Source of the DNA: Dechloromonas denitrificans
GTDB lineage: Bacteria; Pseudomonadota; Gammaproteobacteria; Burkholderiales; Rhodocyclaceae
Assembly: GCF_001551835.1 (NCBI RefSeq)
Contig: NZ_LODL01000010.1
Coordinates: 100,695 to 164,694, forward strand
DNA length: 64,000 nucleotides
Reading direction: 5' to 3'
Shown here: piece after piece, positions 16,498 to 26,210 of the stretch
Layout: every line of letters starts with the position of its first letter
How positions within the stretch are numbered: the first letter of the stretch is position 1
Notes under the pieces: model-generated
The model's input: the letters and a program-made list of their open reading frames with translations, nothing else
Told to the model about the DNA's origin: nothing
Database searches by the model: none
Made by a program: the position numbers and the translations under genes

Positions 16498-17035
16498 CGT
16501 CCGTTTCCTGTTCAACGGGAGCCGGGGCGCCATCGAGTTCCTGCAGCAACTGGAAAATGGCGCGGAAGTTCTTCGGCGGTTTCTTGGCTTCCTGCTCCTT
16601 CAGCGCATTGCGGCGCAATTGGCGGAGATGTTGCAGGTCGACGCTCGGCCAGAGGGCAGCGATGTCTGCCAGCGTCGACTCGTCTTCGAGCAGGCGCAGG
16701 CGTAGCCGTTCCAGGCGATGAATGCGGGCGATTTCGGCCGACGATTCGCCGCGCAGGAGCGCCAGGCCGGCGCGGATCGGTTCGTCGTCGACATTGCGCA
16801 TCAGCTTGCCAAGATAGGCCACCTGGCGGCGGCGGGCGCCGTGCGCGGTGATCTTCTGGCAGGCGCGGACGGCCTCGAAAATCTCTTCCGGCAGCTTGAT
16901 CTTCTTCAGCTGGCCGACGGAAAGTTCGACCAGTTCGGCGCCGAGATCGCGCAATTCATGCATCGCCTCCTTCTGCTTGGTCTTGGAAGGGCGGCTGGTA
17001 CTCTCGGTGAAATCTTCTTCGTGCATGGGGCGCAT
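16490..17035 (-). CDS. darP: Ribosome-associated protein DarP/YjgA (DUF615)
   Basis: 181 residues, strongly charged and helical. The DUF615 pattern is present: a Ser/Lys-rich start, ELRDLGAELVELS, ARRRQVAYLGKLMRN near the middle, and a long helix RLERLRLRLLED. In E. coli DarP binds late 50S precursors and helps peptidyl-transferase centre maturation. The start could be the first ATG or the second three codons later; neither has a clear ribosome-binding site. It is divergent from pmbA, and in many betaproteobacteria darP and pmbA are neighbours in this arrangement. Confidence 0.9.
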   Translation of the reverse strand: MRPMHEEDFTESTSRPSKTKQKEAMHELRDLGAELVELSVGQLKKIKLPEEIFEAVRACQKITAHGARRRQVAYLGKLMRNVDDEPIRAGLALLRGESSAEIARIHRLERLRLRLLEDESTLADIAALWPSVDLQHLRQLRRNALKEQEAKKPPKNFRAIFQLLQELDGAPAPVEQETDDE

Positions 17036-17095
17036 TCGCGGGCTGACAATGTCGGGCTGCTATGATAGCGATTTTCCCGTTCGGACGCCCCATCC

Positions 17096-18439
17096 ATGCC
17101 TGAAGTCGCCAGCTTTTCCTACGCCTTTTCGACCTTGCAGCAACTGGCCGAGGATGTCCTCAAGCATGCTCGCGACAAAGGGGCGAGCGCTTGCGAGGTG
17201 GACGTTTCGGAAGGTTTTGGCCAGTCGGTCGGGGTCCGTTGCGACGAAGTCGAGACCATCGAGTTCAACCGCGACAAAGGCATCGGCATCACCATCTATT
17301 CCGGCCAGCGGAAGGGTTACGCCAGTACTTCCGACTTCTCGGCGCAGGCTTTGCGCGAGACGGTCGAAGCGGCCCTGAACATCGCCCGCTTCACCGCCGA
17401 AGACGATTGCGCCGGTCTGGCCGAGGCGGCCTTGATGGCCAAGGATTGCCCGAACCTGGATTTGTACCATCCTTGGGCGCTGACCGTCGAAGATGCGATC
17501 ACCACCGCACGCCGCTGCGAACAGGCCGCGTTCGACGCCAGCCCGCTGGTCAGCAATTCCGAAGGCGCTTCGGTGTCCACCCAGCAGGCGCATTTTGTTT
17601 CGGCCAACAGCCTGGGTTTCATGGGCGGCTACCCGACCTCGCGCCATTACATTTCCTGCTCGGTGATTGCCGGCGAGCAGGAGGCGATGCAGCGCGACGA
17701 CTGGTACACGACGCGCCGTTGCGCCGATGAACTCGACGACCCGGCCACCGTCGGTCGCATCGCCGCCGAACGTGCCGTCGCCCGCCTCGGTGGCCGCAAG
17801 GTCAAGACCGGCGAGTTCCCGGTACTGTTCGAAGCGCCGCTGGCCAGCGGCCTGCTCGGCAGCCTGGTTCATGCCGCCAGCGGCGGGGCGCTCTACCGCA
17901 AATCCTCCTTCCTGCTCGATCACCTTGGCAAACGCGTGATGCCGGAATTCGTGCAGATCAGCGAGCGGCCGCACATCAAGCGCGGCCTCGGCTCCTCGGC
18001 GTTCGACAGCGATGGTGTTGCGACCTATGACCGTGAAGTGGTCACCGACGGCATCCTGCAAGGCTATTTCCTGAGCACCTACACCGCACGCAAGCTGGGC
18101 ATGCAGACTACGGCCAATGCCGGCGGCAGCCACAATCTGATCATCAAGCCGGGCGACCTCGATCTGGCCGGCCTGCTCGCCCAGATGGGGCGCGGCCTGC
18201 TGGTGACCGAACTGCTCGGCCACGGCGTCAATTACGTGACCGGCGATTACTCGCGCGGGGCGGCCGGCTACTGGGTCGAGAACGGCAAGATCGCCTACCC
18301 GGTCGAGGAGATCACCATTGCCGGCAACCTGAAGGCGATGCTGGCCGGCATCGTCGCCGTTGGTAACGATGTCCAGGTCCGCGGTTCGAAGCAAAGCGGC
18401 TCCATCCTGCTCGACCGGATGACCGTCGCCGGGGAGTAG
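17096..18439 (+). CDS. pmbA: Metalloprotease TldE/PmbA
   Basis: A 447-residue subunit of the TldD/TldE heterodimeric protease, which degrades unfolded small peptides and matures microcin- or quinohaemoprotein-type precursors in other bacteria. Typical sequences seen are GASACEVDVSEGFGQSV, EFNRDKGIGITIYSGQRKG, the C-terminal NAGGSHNLIIKPG and LLVTELLGHGVNYVTGDYSRG, which is the PmbA rather than TldD version (no HExxH motif). TldD is not in the window. The start lies 60 bp from the divergent darP start. Confidence 0.95.
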   Translation: MPEVASFSYAFSTLQQLAEDVLKHARDKGASACEVDVSEGFGQSVGVRCDEVETIEFNRDKGIGITIYSGQRKGYASTSDFSAQALRETVEAALNIARFTAEDDCAGLAEAALMAKDCPNLDLYHPWALTVEDAITTARRCEQAAFDASPLVSNSEGASVSTQQAHFVSANSLGFMGGYPTSRHYISCSVIAGEQEAMQRDDWYTTRRCADELDDPATVGRIAAERAVARLGGRKVKTGEFPVLFEAPLASGLLGSLVHAASGGALYRKSSFLLDHLGKRVMPEFVQISERPHIKRGLGSSAFDSDGVATYDREVVTDGILQGYFLSTYTARKLGMQTTANAGGSHNLIIKPGDLDLAGLLAQMGRGLLVTELLGHGVNYVTGDYSRGAAGYWVENGKIAYPVEEITIAGNLKAMLAGIVAVGNDVQVRGSKQSGSILLDRMTVAGE

Positions 18440-18537
18440 TTTTCTAAGGGTTTTCCACCACTCGCCAAAGTTGTCGCTTTGGATAGAATCGAGGCGCTAC
18501 ATCGCTTGACGTTCCCAATAATTCCTGAGGAGACAAT

Positions 18538-19626
18538 ATGCAACGTCGTGATTTCCTGAAAAAAGCATCGATCGGTGCTGCCGCGGGTGCTGCCACCACG
18601 CTGGCCGCCCCGGCCATCGCCCAATCCGCCCCGACCATCAAATGGCGTCTGACCTCCAGCTTCCCGAAGAGCCTGGACACCATTTACGGCGGTGCCGATG
18701 TGCTGGCCAACCGCTTGCGCGCCATGACCGGCGGCAAGTTCGACATCCGCGTCTTCGCCGGCGGTGAAATCGTCCCCGGCCTGCAGGCGCTCGATGCCGT
18801 GCAGCAAGGTACCGTCGAAGTCTGCCACACCTGTTCCTACTATTACGTCGGCAAGGACAAGGCCTTCGGTTTCGGCACCTCCATCCCGTTCGGCATGAAT
18901 GCCCGCCAGATGAATGCCTGGCTGTACTACGGCGGCGGCGACAAGCTGCTCAATGAGTTCTACGCCAATTACAACGTCATTCATTTCCCGGGCGGCAATA
19001 CCGGGACCCAGATGGGTGGCTGGTTCCGCAAGGAAGTGAAGAGCCTGGCCGACGTCAATGGTCTGAAAATGCGGATCGCGGGTCTGGGCGGCAATGTCTT
19101 CGCTGCGCTCGGCGCCGTGCCGCAGCAGATCGCCGGTGGCGATATCTACCCGGCGCTGGAAAAAGGCACCATTGACGCCGCCGAATGGGTCGGCCCGTAC
19201 GACGACGAGAAGCTGGGCTTCTACAAGGTCGCCAAGAATTACTACTACCCGGGCTGGTGGGAGCCGGGTCCGATGATCAACTTCTTCGTCAACAAGAAGG
19301 AATGGGACAAGCTGCCGAAGGAATACCAGGAAGCCTTCCAGGCCGCTGCCTACGAGGCCAACGTGACGATGATGGCGGAATACGATCACAAGAACCCGAT
19401 CGCGCTGTCCAAGCTGTTGCAGAGCGGCGTCAAGCTGCAAAAGTACCCCGACGAGGTTCTCGAAGCCGCCTACAAGGCCGCCCAGCAGCTCTACGCTGAC
19501 GAGTCCGCCAAGAATCCGGCCTTCAAGAAAATCTTTACCGAGTACGACAAATACCGCAAGACGCAGAATGCCTGGTTCAGCGTTGCTGAAATGCGCATGG
19601 ACGCCTTCCTGCAGTCGCACAAGTAA
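18538..19626 (+). CDS. TRAP transporter solute-binding protein (DctP family), copy 1
   Basis: A periplasmic receptor that binds an organic anion and hands it to a DctQM permease. The 362 residues begin with a Tat signal (MQRRDFLKKA) cleaved near AIAQSA. The mature part has TIKWRLTSSFPKSLDT, the GGEIVPGLQALDAVQQG segment and the conserved arginine region LKMRIAGLGG (Arg179), which in this family salt-bridges the substrate carboxylate. Overall it resembles alpha-keto-acid-binding TakP-type receptors. GAGGAG lies 5 bases before the ATG. It is about 86% identical to the next gene by hand count. The permease genes are 3 kb away on the opposite strand. Confidence 0.93.
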   Translation: MQRRDFLKKASIGAAAGAATTLAAPAIAQSAPTIKWRLTSSFPKSLDTIYGGADVLANRLRAMTGGKFDIRVFAGGEIVPGLQALDAVQQGTVEVCHTCSYYYVGKDKAFGFGTSIPFGMNARQMNAWLYYGGGDKLLNEFYANYNVIHFPGGNTGTQMGGWFRKEVKSLADVNGLKMRIAGLGGNVFAALGAVPQQIAGGDIYPALEKGTIDAAEWVGPYDDEKLGFYKVAKNYYYPGWWEPGPMINFFVNKKEWDKLPKEYQEAFQAAAYEANVTMMAEYDHKNPIALSKLLQSGVKLQKYPDEVLEAAYKAAQQLYADESAKNPAFKKIFTEYDKYRKTQNAWFSVAEMRMDAFLQSHK

Positions 19627-19665
19627 GTCGAGTCGGTCTGCAGCCCCGCGGGGCTGTCGATTCGG

Positions 19666-19699
19666 AAACCCCGCCCTGTTATGCAGCGCGGGGTTTTTT
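19666..19699 (+). terminator. Intrinsic terminator after TRAP receptor copy 1
   Basis: AAACCCCGC pairs with GCGGGGTTT (19666-19674, 19688-19696), followed by a T tract. A separate 16-bp perfect palindrome, CAGCCCCGCGGGGCTG, lies just upstream at 19641-19656. Confidence 0.8.
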
Positions 19700-19802
19700 C
19701 ATGCTGCCTATAAGGGATTTCAGCAGTATTCGGAATGAACGGGATGATTAGAATCAGCAGGTCACAGTCGTGACGTATTTTATTCCCCGGAGACAAGACA
19801 GA

Positions 19803-20891
19803 ATGCAACGTCGTGATTTTCTCAAGAAGGCTTCGCTGGGTGCCGCTGCCGGCACTGCCGCAACCGTGGCTGCCCCGGCCTTCGCCCAGTCGGCGCCGAC
19901 TATCAAGTGGCGTTTGACCTCCAGCTTCCCGAAGAGCCTGGATACCGTTTATGGTGGTGCCGAAGTGCTGGCCAATCGCCTGCGTGCGATGACCAACGGC
20001 AAGTTCGACATTCGCGTTTTCGCCGGCGGTGAAATCGTTCCCGGCCTGCAGGCGCTGGACGCTGTGCAGCAAGGTACCGTCGAAGTCTGCCATACCTGCT
20101 CCTACTACTACGTCGGCAAGGACAAGACCTTTGGTTTTGGCACGGCTGTGCCGTTCGGCATGAATGCCCGCCAGATGAATGCCTGGATCTACTATGGCGG
20201 CGGTCAGAAGCTGCTCGACGAGTTCTATGCCAACTACAACGTCGTCTCCTTCCTCGGCGGCAACACCGGTACCCAGATGGGCGGCTGGTGGCGCAAGGAA
20301 GTGAAGACCGTGGCTGACCTCAAGGGCATCAAGATGCGCATCGCCGGCCTCGGTGGCACCGTCTTCTCGCAACTCGGCGTCGTGCCGCAGCAGATCGCCG
20401 GTGGCGACATCTACCCGGCGCTGGAAAAAGGCACGATCGATGCCGCCGAGTGGATCGGTCCCTACGACGACGAAAAGCTGGGCTTCTACAAGGTTGCCAA
20501 GAACTACTACTACCCGGGCTGGTGGGAGCCGAGCACCTGTTTCCACTTCTTCGTCAACAAGAAGGAATGGGACAAGCTGCCGAAGGACTATCAGGAAGCC
20601 TTCCAGGCCGCAGCCTACGAGGCCAACGTGACGGTGATGGCCGAGTACGATCACAAGAACCCGATCGCGCTCTCCAAGCTGTTGCAGAACGGCGTCAAGC
20701 TGCAGAAGTTCTCTGACGAGATTCTTGCTGCCGCCTACAAGGCTGCCCAGGAGCTGTACGCTGACGAATCGAGCAAGAACCCGGCTTTCAAGAAGATCTA
20801 TACCGAGTTCGACAAGTACCGCAAGAGCCAGAATGCCTGGTTCAGTATTGCTGAAATGCGCATGGACTCCTTCCTGCAGTCACACCGCTAA
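19803..20891 (+). CDS. TRAP transporter solute-binding protein (DctP family), copy 2
   Basis: Same length (362) and layout as copy 1, including the Tat signal, so a tandem duplication is clear. Differences are scattered and mostly conservative, except a run of five consecutive changes just after GWWEP: GPMIN at 244-248 in copy 1 against STCFH here. In this family that region lines the ligand cleft, so the two receptors may bind different acids. It has its own upstream region after the copy 1 terminator, containing GTCAC-AGTC-GTGAC at 19761-19774, and therefore probably separate regulation. GGAG is rather far (11 bases) from the ATG. Confidence 0.93.
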   Translation: MQRRDFLKKASLGAAAGTAATVAAPAFAQSAPTIKWRLTSSFPKSLDTVYGGAEVLANRLRAMTNGKFDIRVFAGGEIVPGLQALDAVQQGTVEVCHTCSYYYVGKDKTFGFGTAVPFGMNARQMNAWIYYGGGQKLLDEFYANYNVVSFLGGNTGTQMGGWWRKEVKTVADLKGIKMRIAGLGGTVFSQLGVVPQQIAGGDIYPALEKGTIDAAEWIGPYDDEKLGFYKVAKNYYYPGWWEPSTCFHFFVNKKEWDKLPKDYQEAFQAAAYEANVTVMAEYDHKNPIALSKLLQNGVKLQKFSDEILAAAYKAAQELYADESSKNPAFKKIYTEFDKYRKSQNAWFSIAEMRMDSFLQSHR

Positions 20892-20910
20892 GCAAGCCTA
20901 CCGACCAAGA

Positions 20911-20936
20911 AAAACCCGCCTTCCGGCGGGTTTTTT
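20911..20936. terminator. Bidirectional terminator between TRAP receptor copy 2 and dps
   Basis: AAAACCCGCC, loop TTCC, GGCGGGTTTTTT. The T tract on the plus strand and the A tract on its left serve both convergent genes. Confidence 0.85.
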
Positions 20937-20963
20937 ATTGCCTGGCTTACACGGCGGCGCGCT

Positions 20964-21428
20964 TTAGTCTTCGAGCAGGCTGCGCAGCATCCAGGCATTC
21001 TTTTCGTGAATCTGCATGCGCTGGGTCAGCAGGTCAGCGGTCGGTTCGTCGCCCGCCTTGTCGACCAGCGGGAAGATGCCGCGGGCGGTCTTGGTGACTG
21101 CTTCCTGGCCGGCGACCAGTTGCTTGATCATCTCGGTTGCGGTCGGCACGCCTTCGCTTTCCTGGATAACGGTCAGCTTAGCGAATTCACGGTAGGTACC
21201 GGGGGCGGCCACGCCGAGGGCACGGATGCGTTCGGCGATCAGGTCCAGTGCATTCCACAGTTCGGTGTATTGGTCCATGAACATCACGTGCAGCGTGTTG
21301 AACATGGGGCCTTTGACGTTCCAGTGGAAGTTGTGGGTCTTCAGGTAAAGCGTGAACGAGTCGGCCAGCAGGTGGGAAAGGCCTTCGGCAATTTTTTCAC
21401 GATCTTTTTTGCTGATTCCAATATCCAT
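20964..21428 (-). CDS. dps: Dps-family ferritin-like DNA-protection protein
   Basis: A 154-residue four-helix protein forming 12-mers that oxidise and store iron using peroxide. The inter-subunit ferroxidase pattern is seen as His35 in HNFHWNVKG, His47, then Asp62 and Glu66 in DLIAERI. At the position of the usual acidic residue four after His47 there is a Met, with Asp52 next to it. The extended Lys-rich N-terminus of E. coli Dps is reduced to a few lysines, so DNA binding is uncertain. GGGAG lies upstream of the ATG. It sits between the TRAP receptor genes and the DctQM genes without obvious functional link. Confidence 0.93.
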   Translation of the reverse strand: MDIGISKKDREKIAEGLSHLLADSFTLYLKTHNFHWNVKGPMFNTLHVMFMDQYTELWNALDLIAERIRALGVAAPGTYREFAKLTVIQESEGVPTATEMIKQLVAGQEAVTKTARGIFPLVDKAGDEPTADLLTQRMQIHEKNAWMLRSLLED

Positions 21429-21567
21429 GATGTGCTCCCTTCAGAGGCTGGTGGTGGGGGATTCCGGCGGTCAACCGCTGGAAATGCCTATATTTCAATT
21501 CTGCCCGGCCTTCTGTGTTCATGCCAATGTTTTGTGTTGATAGACGATATAGACGGCGCCTATGAAA

Positions 21568-21597
21568 TAAAAAAGGCGGGGTCGAAACCCCGCCTTT
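21568..21597 (-). terminator. Terminator downstream of dctM
   Basis: AAAGGCGGGG and CCCCGCCTTT (21572-21581 with 21588-21597), loop TCGAAA, followed on the minus strand by TTTT. It lies just below the dctM stop. Confidence 0.8.
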
Positions 21598-21621
21598 GTT
21601 CGTTGCCGGTATGGCTACGGC

Positions 21622-23097
21622 TTATTTGTCGCCTTGCAGGTTCTTCAGCAGGTCGGTGCTCGGATCCTGGCTCTTGGCGCCTTCGTTCTGGTCGCCTTGC
21701 ATCAGGGTGTCGAGATCGACCGGGGCCGGGCCTTCGCCGGCTTTTTCCAGGCGCGCCGCTTCGCGTTGTGCGTCGTCGCCGTAGCTGACGATGTTCGGGA
21801 AGATGATGATCAGCGCGACCATGATGATCTGGATGCAGACAAAGGGAATGGCACCCCAGTAGATGTCCGTCGTCTTGATCGAGGCCGGTGCCACCGAGCG
21901 CAGATAGAACAGCGCGAAACCGAACGGCGGGTGCATGAAGGAGGTCTGCATGTTCACCCCGAGCAGCACGCCGAACCAGATCAGGTCGATGCCCAGCTTG
22001 TCGGCCACCGGCCCGAGCAGCGGCACGATGATGAAGGACAGTTCGAAGAAGTCGAGGAAGAAGGCGAGCAGGAAGACCAGGACGTTGACCACGATCAGGA
22101 AGCCCAACTGGCCGCCGGGCAGGGAGAGCAGCAGGTGCTCGACCCAGAGGTCGCCGTTCACTGCCCGGAAGACCAGGCCGAATACCGTCGAGCCGACCAG
22201 GATGAAGACCACGAACGAGGACAGCTTGCCGGTGGTTTCCATGGCCTGCTTGAGCAGCTTCCAGGACAGGCGCTTGCGGGCAACGGCCAGGATCAGCGCG
22301 CCGGCTGCGCCCATGGCGCCGCCTTCGGTCGGCGTCGCGATGCCGAGGAAGATGGTGCCGAGGACCAGGAAGATCAGGACCAGCGGCGGCACCATCGTCG
22401 TCAGAACACGCACCGCCAGCTTGAAGCCGCGCAGGCTGCGGGCTTCCGGCGGCAGGGCCGGGGCGGCGTTCGGTTTGATGATGGTGAGCAGGACGACGTA
22501 GCCGACGTAGAGGCCGGTCAGGATTAGACCCGGGATCATTGCGCCTTCGTACATGTCGCCGACCGACTTGCCGAGCTGGTCGGCCATGATGATCAGAACC
22601 AGTGACGGCGGGATGATCTGGGCCAGGGTGCCGGAAGCGGCGATGACGCCGGATGCCAGGCGCTTGTCGTAACCGTAGCGCAGCATGATGGGCAGCGAGA
22701 TCAGACCCATCGAGATCACCGAAGCGGCGACCACGCCGGTCGTCGCGGCGAGCAGGGCGCCGACGAAGATGACGGCGTAGGCGAGACCGCCACGCAGCGG
22801 ACCGAACAGTTGGCCGATGGTGTCGAGCAGATCTTCCGCCATGCCGGATCGCTCAAGCACCAGCCCCATGAAGGTGAAGAAGGGGATGGCGAGCAGCGTG
22901 TCGTTGGCCATGATGCCGAAGATGCGCTCCGGCAATGCCTGGAAGAGGGCCGGCTGGAGCAGGCCGAGTTCGATGCCGAGCAGGCCGAAGACGATGCCGT
23001 TGGCGGCCAGCGCGAAGGCGACCGGGTAGCCGAACAGCAGGAAGAGAACCAGGGCGCCGAACATCAGCGGCGCCATGTTGCCGATAATCCATTCCAT
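21622..23097 (-). CDS. dctM: TRAP transporter large permease subunit DctM
   Basis: An inner-membrane protein of 491 residues with a dozen or more hydrophobic helices, belonging to the DctM/IT superfamily. It moves the substrate with sodium coupling. Recognisable blocks are NDTLLAIPFFTFMGLVLERSG near 65, IIPPSLVLIIMADQ near 162, ATPTEGGAMGA near 257 and the C-terminal PPFGFALFYLRSVAP. The C-terminus carries an extra charged tail of about 45 residues. It starts one base inside the dctQ stop (TAATG). It is the only large permease here and should serve one or both nearby receptors. Confidence 0.95.
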   Translation of the reverse strand: MEWIIGNMAPLMFGALVLFLLFGYPVAFALAANGIVFGLLGIELGLLQPALFQALPERIFGIMANDTLLAIPFFTFMGLVLERSGMAEDLLDTIGQLFGPLRGGLAYAVIFVGALLAATTGVVAASVISMGLISLPIMLRYGYDKRLASGVIAASGTLAQIIPPSLVLIIMADQLGKSVGDMYEGAMIPGLILTGLYVGYVVLLTIIKPNAAPALPPEARSLRGFKLAVRVLTTMVPPLVLIFLVLGTIFLGIATPTEGGAMGAAGALILAVARKRLSWKLLKQAMETTGKLSSFVVFILVGSTVFGLVFRAVNGDLWVEHLLLSLPGGQLGFLIVVNVLVFLLAFFLDFFELSFIIVPLLGPVADKLGIDLIWFGVLLGVNMQTSFMHPPFGFALFYLRSVAPASIKTTDIYWGAIPFVCIQIIMVALIIIFPNIVSYGDDAQREAARLEKAGEGPAPVDLDTLMQGDQNEGAKSQDPSTDLLKNLQGDK

Positions 23098-23690
23098 TAT
23101 TTGGCCTCCTTGGCTTTGGCGGCGGCAATGGCGGCAGCCAGTTCTTCTTCGGGTGTCGGGCCGGCGGCCTTGCTGTTCGGGTCGGCGATCAGGCCGGCCA
23201 GGAAGGCGACGCGCTTGATCAGTTCGGAAATGCCCTGCAGGGCGAGCAGCGTGAAGCCGATCGGCAAGAGGATCTTGACCGGCCAGCGAATCAGGCCGCC
23301 GGCGTTGGCCGACATCTCATTGATCTTGATCGAGTCGGCGACCAGCGGCAGCGACAGCCAGAGGACGGCGATGACCATGGGCAGCAGGAAGAACAGCGTC
23401 CCAATGATGTCGATGACGGCCTGGCTTCGGGGCGACAGCTTGCCGGACACGACGTCGATGCGGACGTGCTCGTTTTTCTGCAGCGTGTAGGGCGAGCAGA
23501 GGATGAAGACAGCGGCGAACAGGTACCACTGGATTTCCAGCAGGCCGTTCGAACTGTAGTTGAAGATGAAACGCACGGTGGCGTTGCCTGCACTGATGAC
23601 AGTCATCAGCAGCACCAGCCAGAACGCACCTTTGCCGACGCGCTCATTGAGCCAGTCGATCAGCTGCGAGAGCTTGAGCAGAAGGGTCAC
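23097..23690 (-). CDS. dctQ: TRAP transporter small permease subunit DctQ
   Basis: A 197-residue membrane protein with four helices (about 18-38, 52-70, 92-112 and 133-158). The DctQ signatures WLVLLMTVISAGNATVRF and EIQWYLFAAVFILCSPYTL, with NEHVRIDV, are present. It starts at a GTG with AGGAGG eight bases upstream; no ATG is suitably placed. A C-terminal Ala/Lys/Glu-rich tail follows the last helix. It is the first gene of the dctQM operon, reading away from the phosphatase gene; a 102-bp intergenic region carries the promoters of both. Confidence 0.92.
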   Translation of the reverse strand: MTLLLKLSQLIDWLNERVGKGAFWLVLLMTVISAGNATVRFIFNYSSNGLLEIQWYLFAAVFILCSPYTLQKNEHVRIDVVSGKLSPRSQAVIDIIGTLFFLLPMVIAVLWLSLPLVADSIKINEMSANAGGLIRWPVKILLPIGFTLLALQGISELIKRVAFLAGLIADPNSKAAGPTPEEELAAAIAAAKAKEAK

Positions 23691-23792
23691 GGAAAGTCCT
23701 CCTCGATTGGTAAAATTCCCGGCTTCTAGATGGTCCGGGGTTAATGGAAAATCCCACTGATCGAAATTTACCGCGAAGGTCATAGAGCGAAC

Positions 23793-24449
23793 ATGGTGGA
23801 AATCCCTACAAGCCAGCCAACCCGTATCTGTCTGGTGCGTCACGGCGAGACGGAATGGAATGCTGCCCGTCGAATTCAGGGGCAGATCGACATCGGTTTG
23901 AACGAGATCGGCATGCGCCAGGCCGAGGCGGCCGGGCGCTGGCTGCGGGGGGCCGGCATTGCGGCCGTCTATGGCAGCGATCTCAAGCGCGCCTGGGCCA
24001 CGGCGCAGGCCATCGGCCGAGCGCTCGGGCTGGCCCCGGTGGCGGTGCCCGAGATGCGTGAGCGCCGCTACGGCGTTTTCGAAGGGCTGACCTATGACGA
24101 AGCGAAGGCAAAATATCCAGCCGGCTATGCCGCCTTCGAAGGGCGTAATGCCAATTACGACTTCGAGAATGGCGAGAGCCTGCTGGCGATGTTCGAGCGC
24201 GTGACCGGCAAGCTGCAGGAAATTGCCGCCTGCCATCCGGGCCAGAATGTCGTTGTCGTGCTGCATGGGGGCGTGCTCGACATCATCAACCGCTTCGTGC
24301 GTGGCAACAGCCTGGAAACGCCGCGCGACTTCCTGATTCCGAATGCCGGCCTGAACTGGATTGCTGCGGTCGACGGCCGCTGGCACATCGAAACTTGGGC
24401 TGAAACCGAGCATCTGGAGGCGGGGGCGCTCGACGAGCTTCCCTCGTGA
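23793..24449 (+). CDS. Histidine phosphatase family protein (GpmB/CobC-like)
   Basis: 218 residues with the RHGE motif of the phosphoglycerate mutase superfamily (LVRHGETEWNA, about 14-24), the second-half acid/His elements MRERRYGVFEGLTYDE and VVVLHGGVLDIINR. The catalytic phospho-His is in RHGE. Cofactor-dependent mutases carry longer insertions missing here, so a broad-specificity phosphatase is more likely; the substrate is unknown. It precedes glyA by 39 bp. The TAAAAT hexamer between them suggests glyA has its own promoter. A CTGCGGTCGAC word lies at 24364. Confidence 0.88.
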   Translation: MVEIPTSQPTRICLVRHGETEWNAARRIQGQIDIGLNEIGMRQAEAAGRWLRGAGIAAVYGSDLKRAWATAQAIGRALGLAPVAVPEMRERRYGVFEGLTYDEAKAKYPAGYAAFEGRNANYDFENGESLLAMFERVTGKLQEIAACHPGQNVVVVLHGGVLDIINRFVRGNSLETPRDFLIPNAGLNWIAAVDGRWHIETWAETEHLEAGALDELPS

Positions 24450-24488
24450 TAAAATTCCTGCCCTTTTCAATGGCTTGAGGCATTCCCC

Positions 24489-25739
<1,251 letters not shown>

Positions 25740-25745
25740 GCGCCA

Positions 25746-26210
25746 GTGAAATGCCCTTTCTGCGGTGCGGATGAAACGGCAGTTGCCGATACTCGTCTGA
25801 ATGACGAAGGTGACGTCGTTCGTCGCCGCAGGAAGTGCAATGCCTGCGACAAACGTTTTACCACCTACGAGCGGGCGGAAATCCGCCTGCCGCAGGTGGT
25901 CAAGAAGAACGGTCTGCGTACCGAATTCAATCGCGACAAATTGAGGGCCAGTCTTGAGCTGGCCTTGCGCAAGCGGCCGGTCTCGATCGAGTCGCTCGAT
26001 GCGGCGGTGGCCGATATCGAGGAAATGCTGCTTACTGCTGGCGAGCGGGAAGTCAGTACGCAACAGCTCGGCGAGCTGGTCATGCGTGAATTGAAGAAGC
26101 TCGACAAGGTGGCCTATATCCGCTTTGCCTCGGTTTACCGCAATTTTGAAGACGTGGATGCCTTTTCCCGGGCGATTCGCGAAGTTTCACCGACTCCCAA
26201 GAAAAAATGA
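25746..26210 (+). CDS. nrdR: Transcriptional repressor NrdR of ribonucleotide reductase genes
   Basis: 154 residues starting at a GTG; the family N-terminus MKCPFCG fixes this start. The zinc ribbon uses Cys3, Cys6, Cys31 and Cys34, followed by the ATP-cone (about 49-139; [16 protein letters not shown] onward) that senses ATP/dATP. NrdR represses nrd operons when dATP is high. The nrd genes themselves are outside the window. Its position between glyA and ribD is a common proteobacterial arrangement. It overlaps ribD by 4 bases. Confidence 0.96.
   Translation: MKCPFCGADETAVADTRLNDEGDVVRRRRKCNACDKRFTTYERAEIRLPQVVKKNGLRTEFNRDKLRASLELALRKRPVSIESLDAAVADIEEMLLTAGEREVSTQQLGELVMRELKKLDKVAYIRFASVYRNFEDVDAFSRAIREVSPTPKKK

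Noticed and set aside
19641..19656. Palindrome CAGCCCCGCGGGGCTG as an independent terminator
   Set aside because: No T tract follows; the real terminator is 10 bp downstream.
24450..24488. Possible glycine riboswitch before glyA
   Set aside because: The leader is only 39 bp and has no suitable fold.
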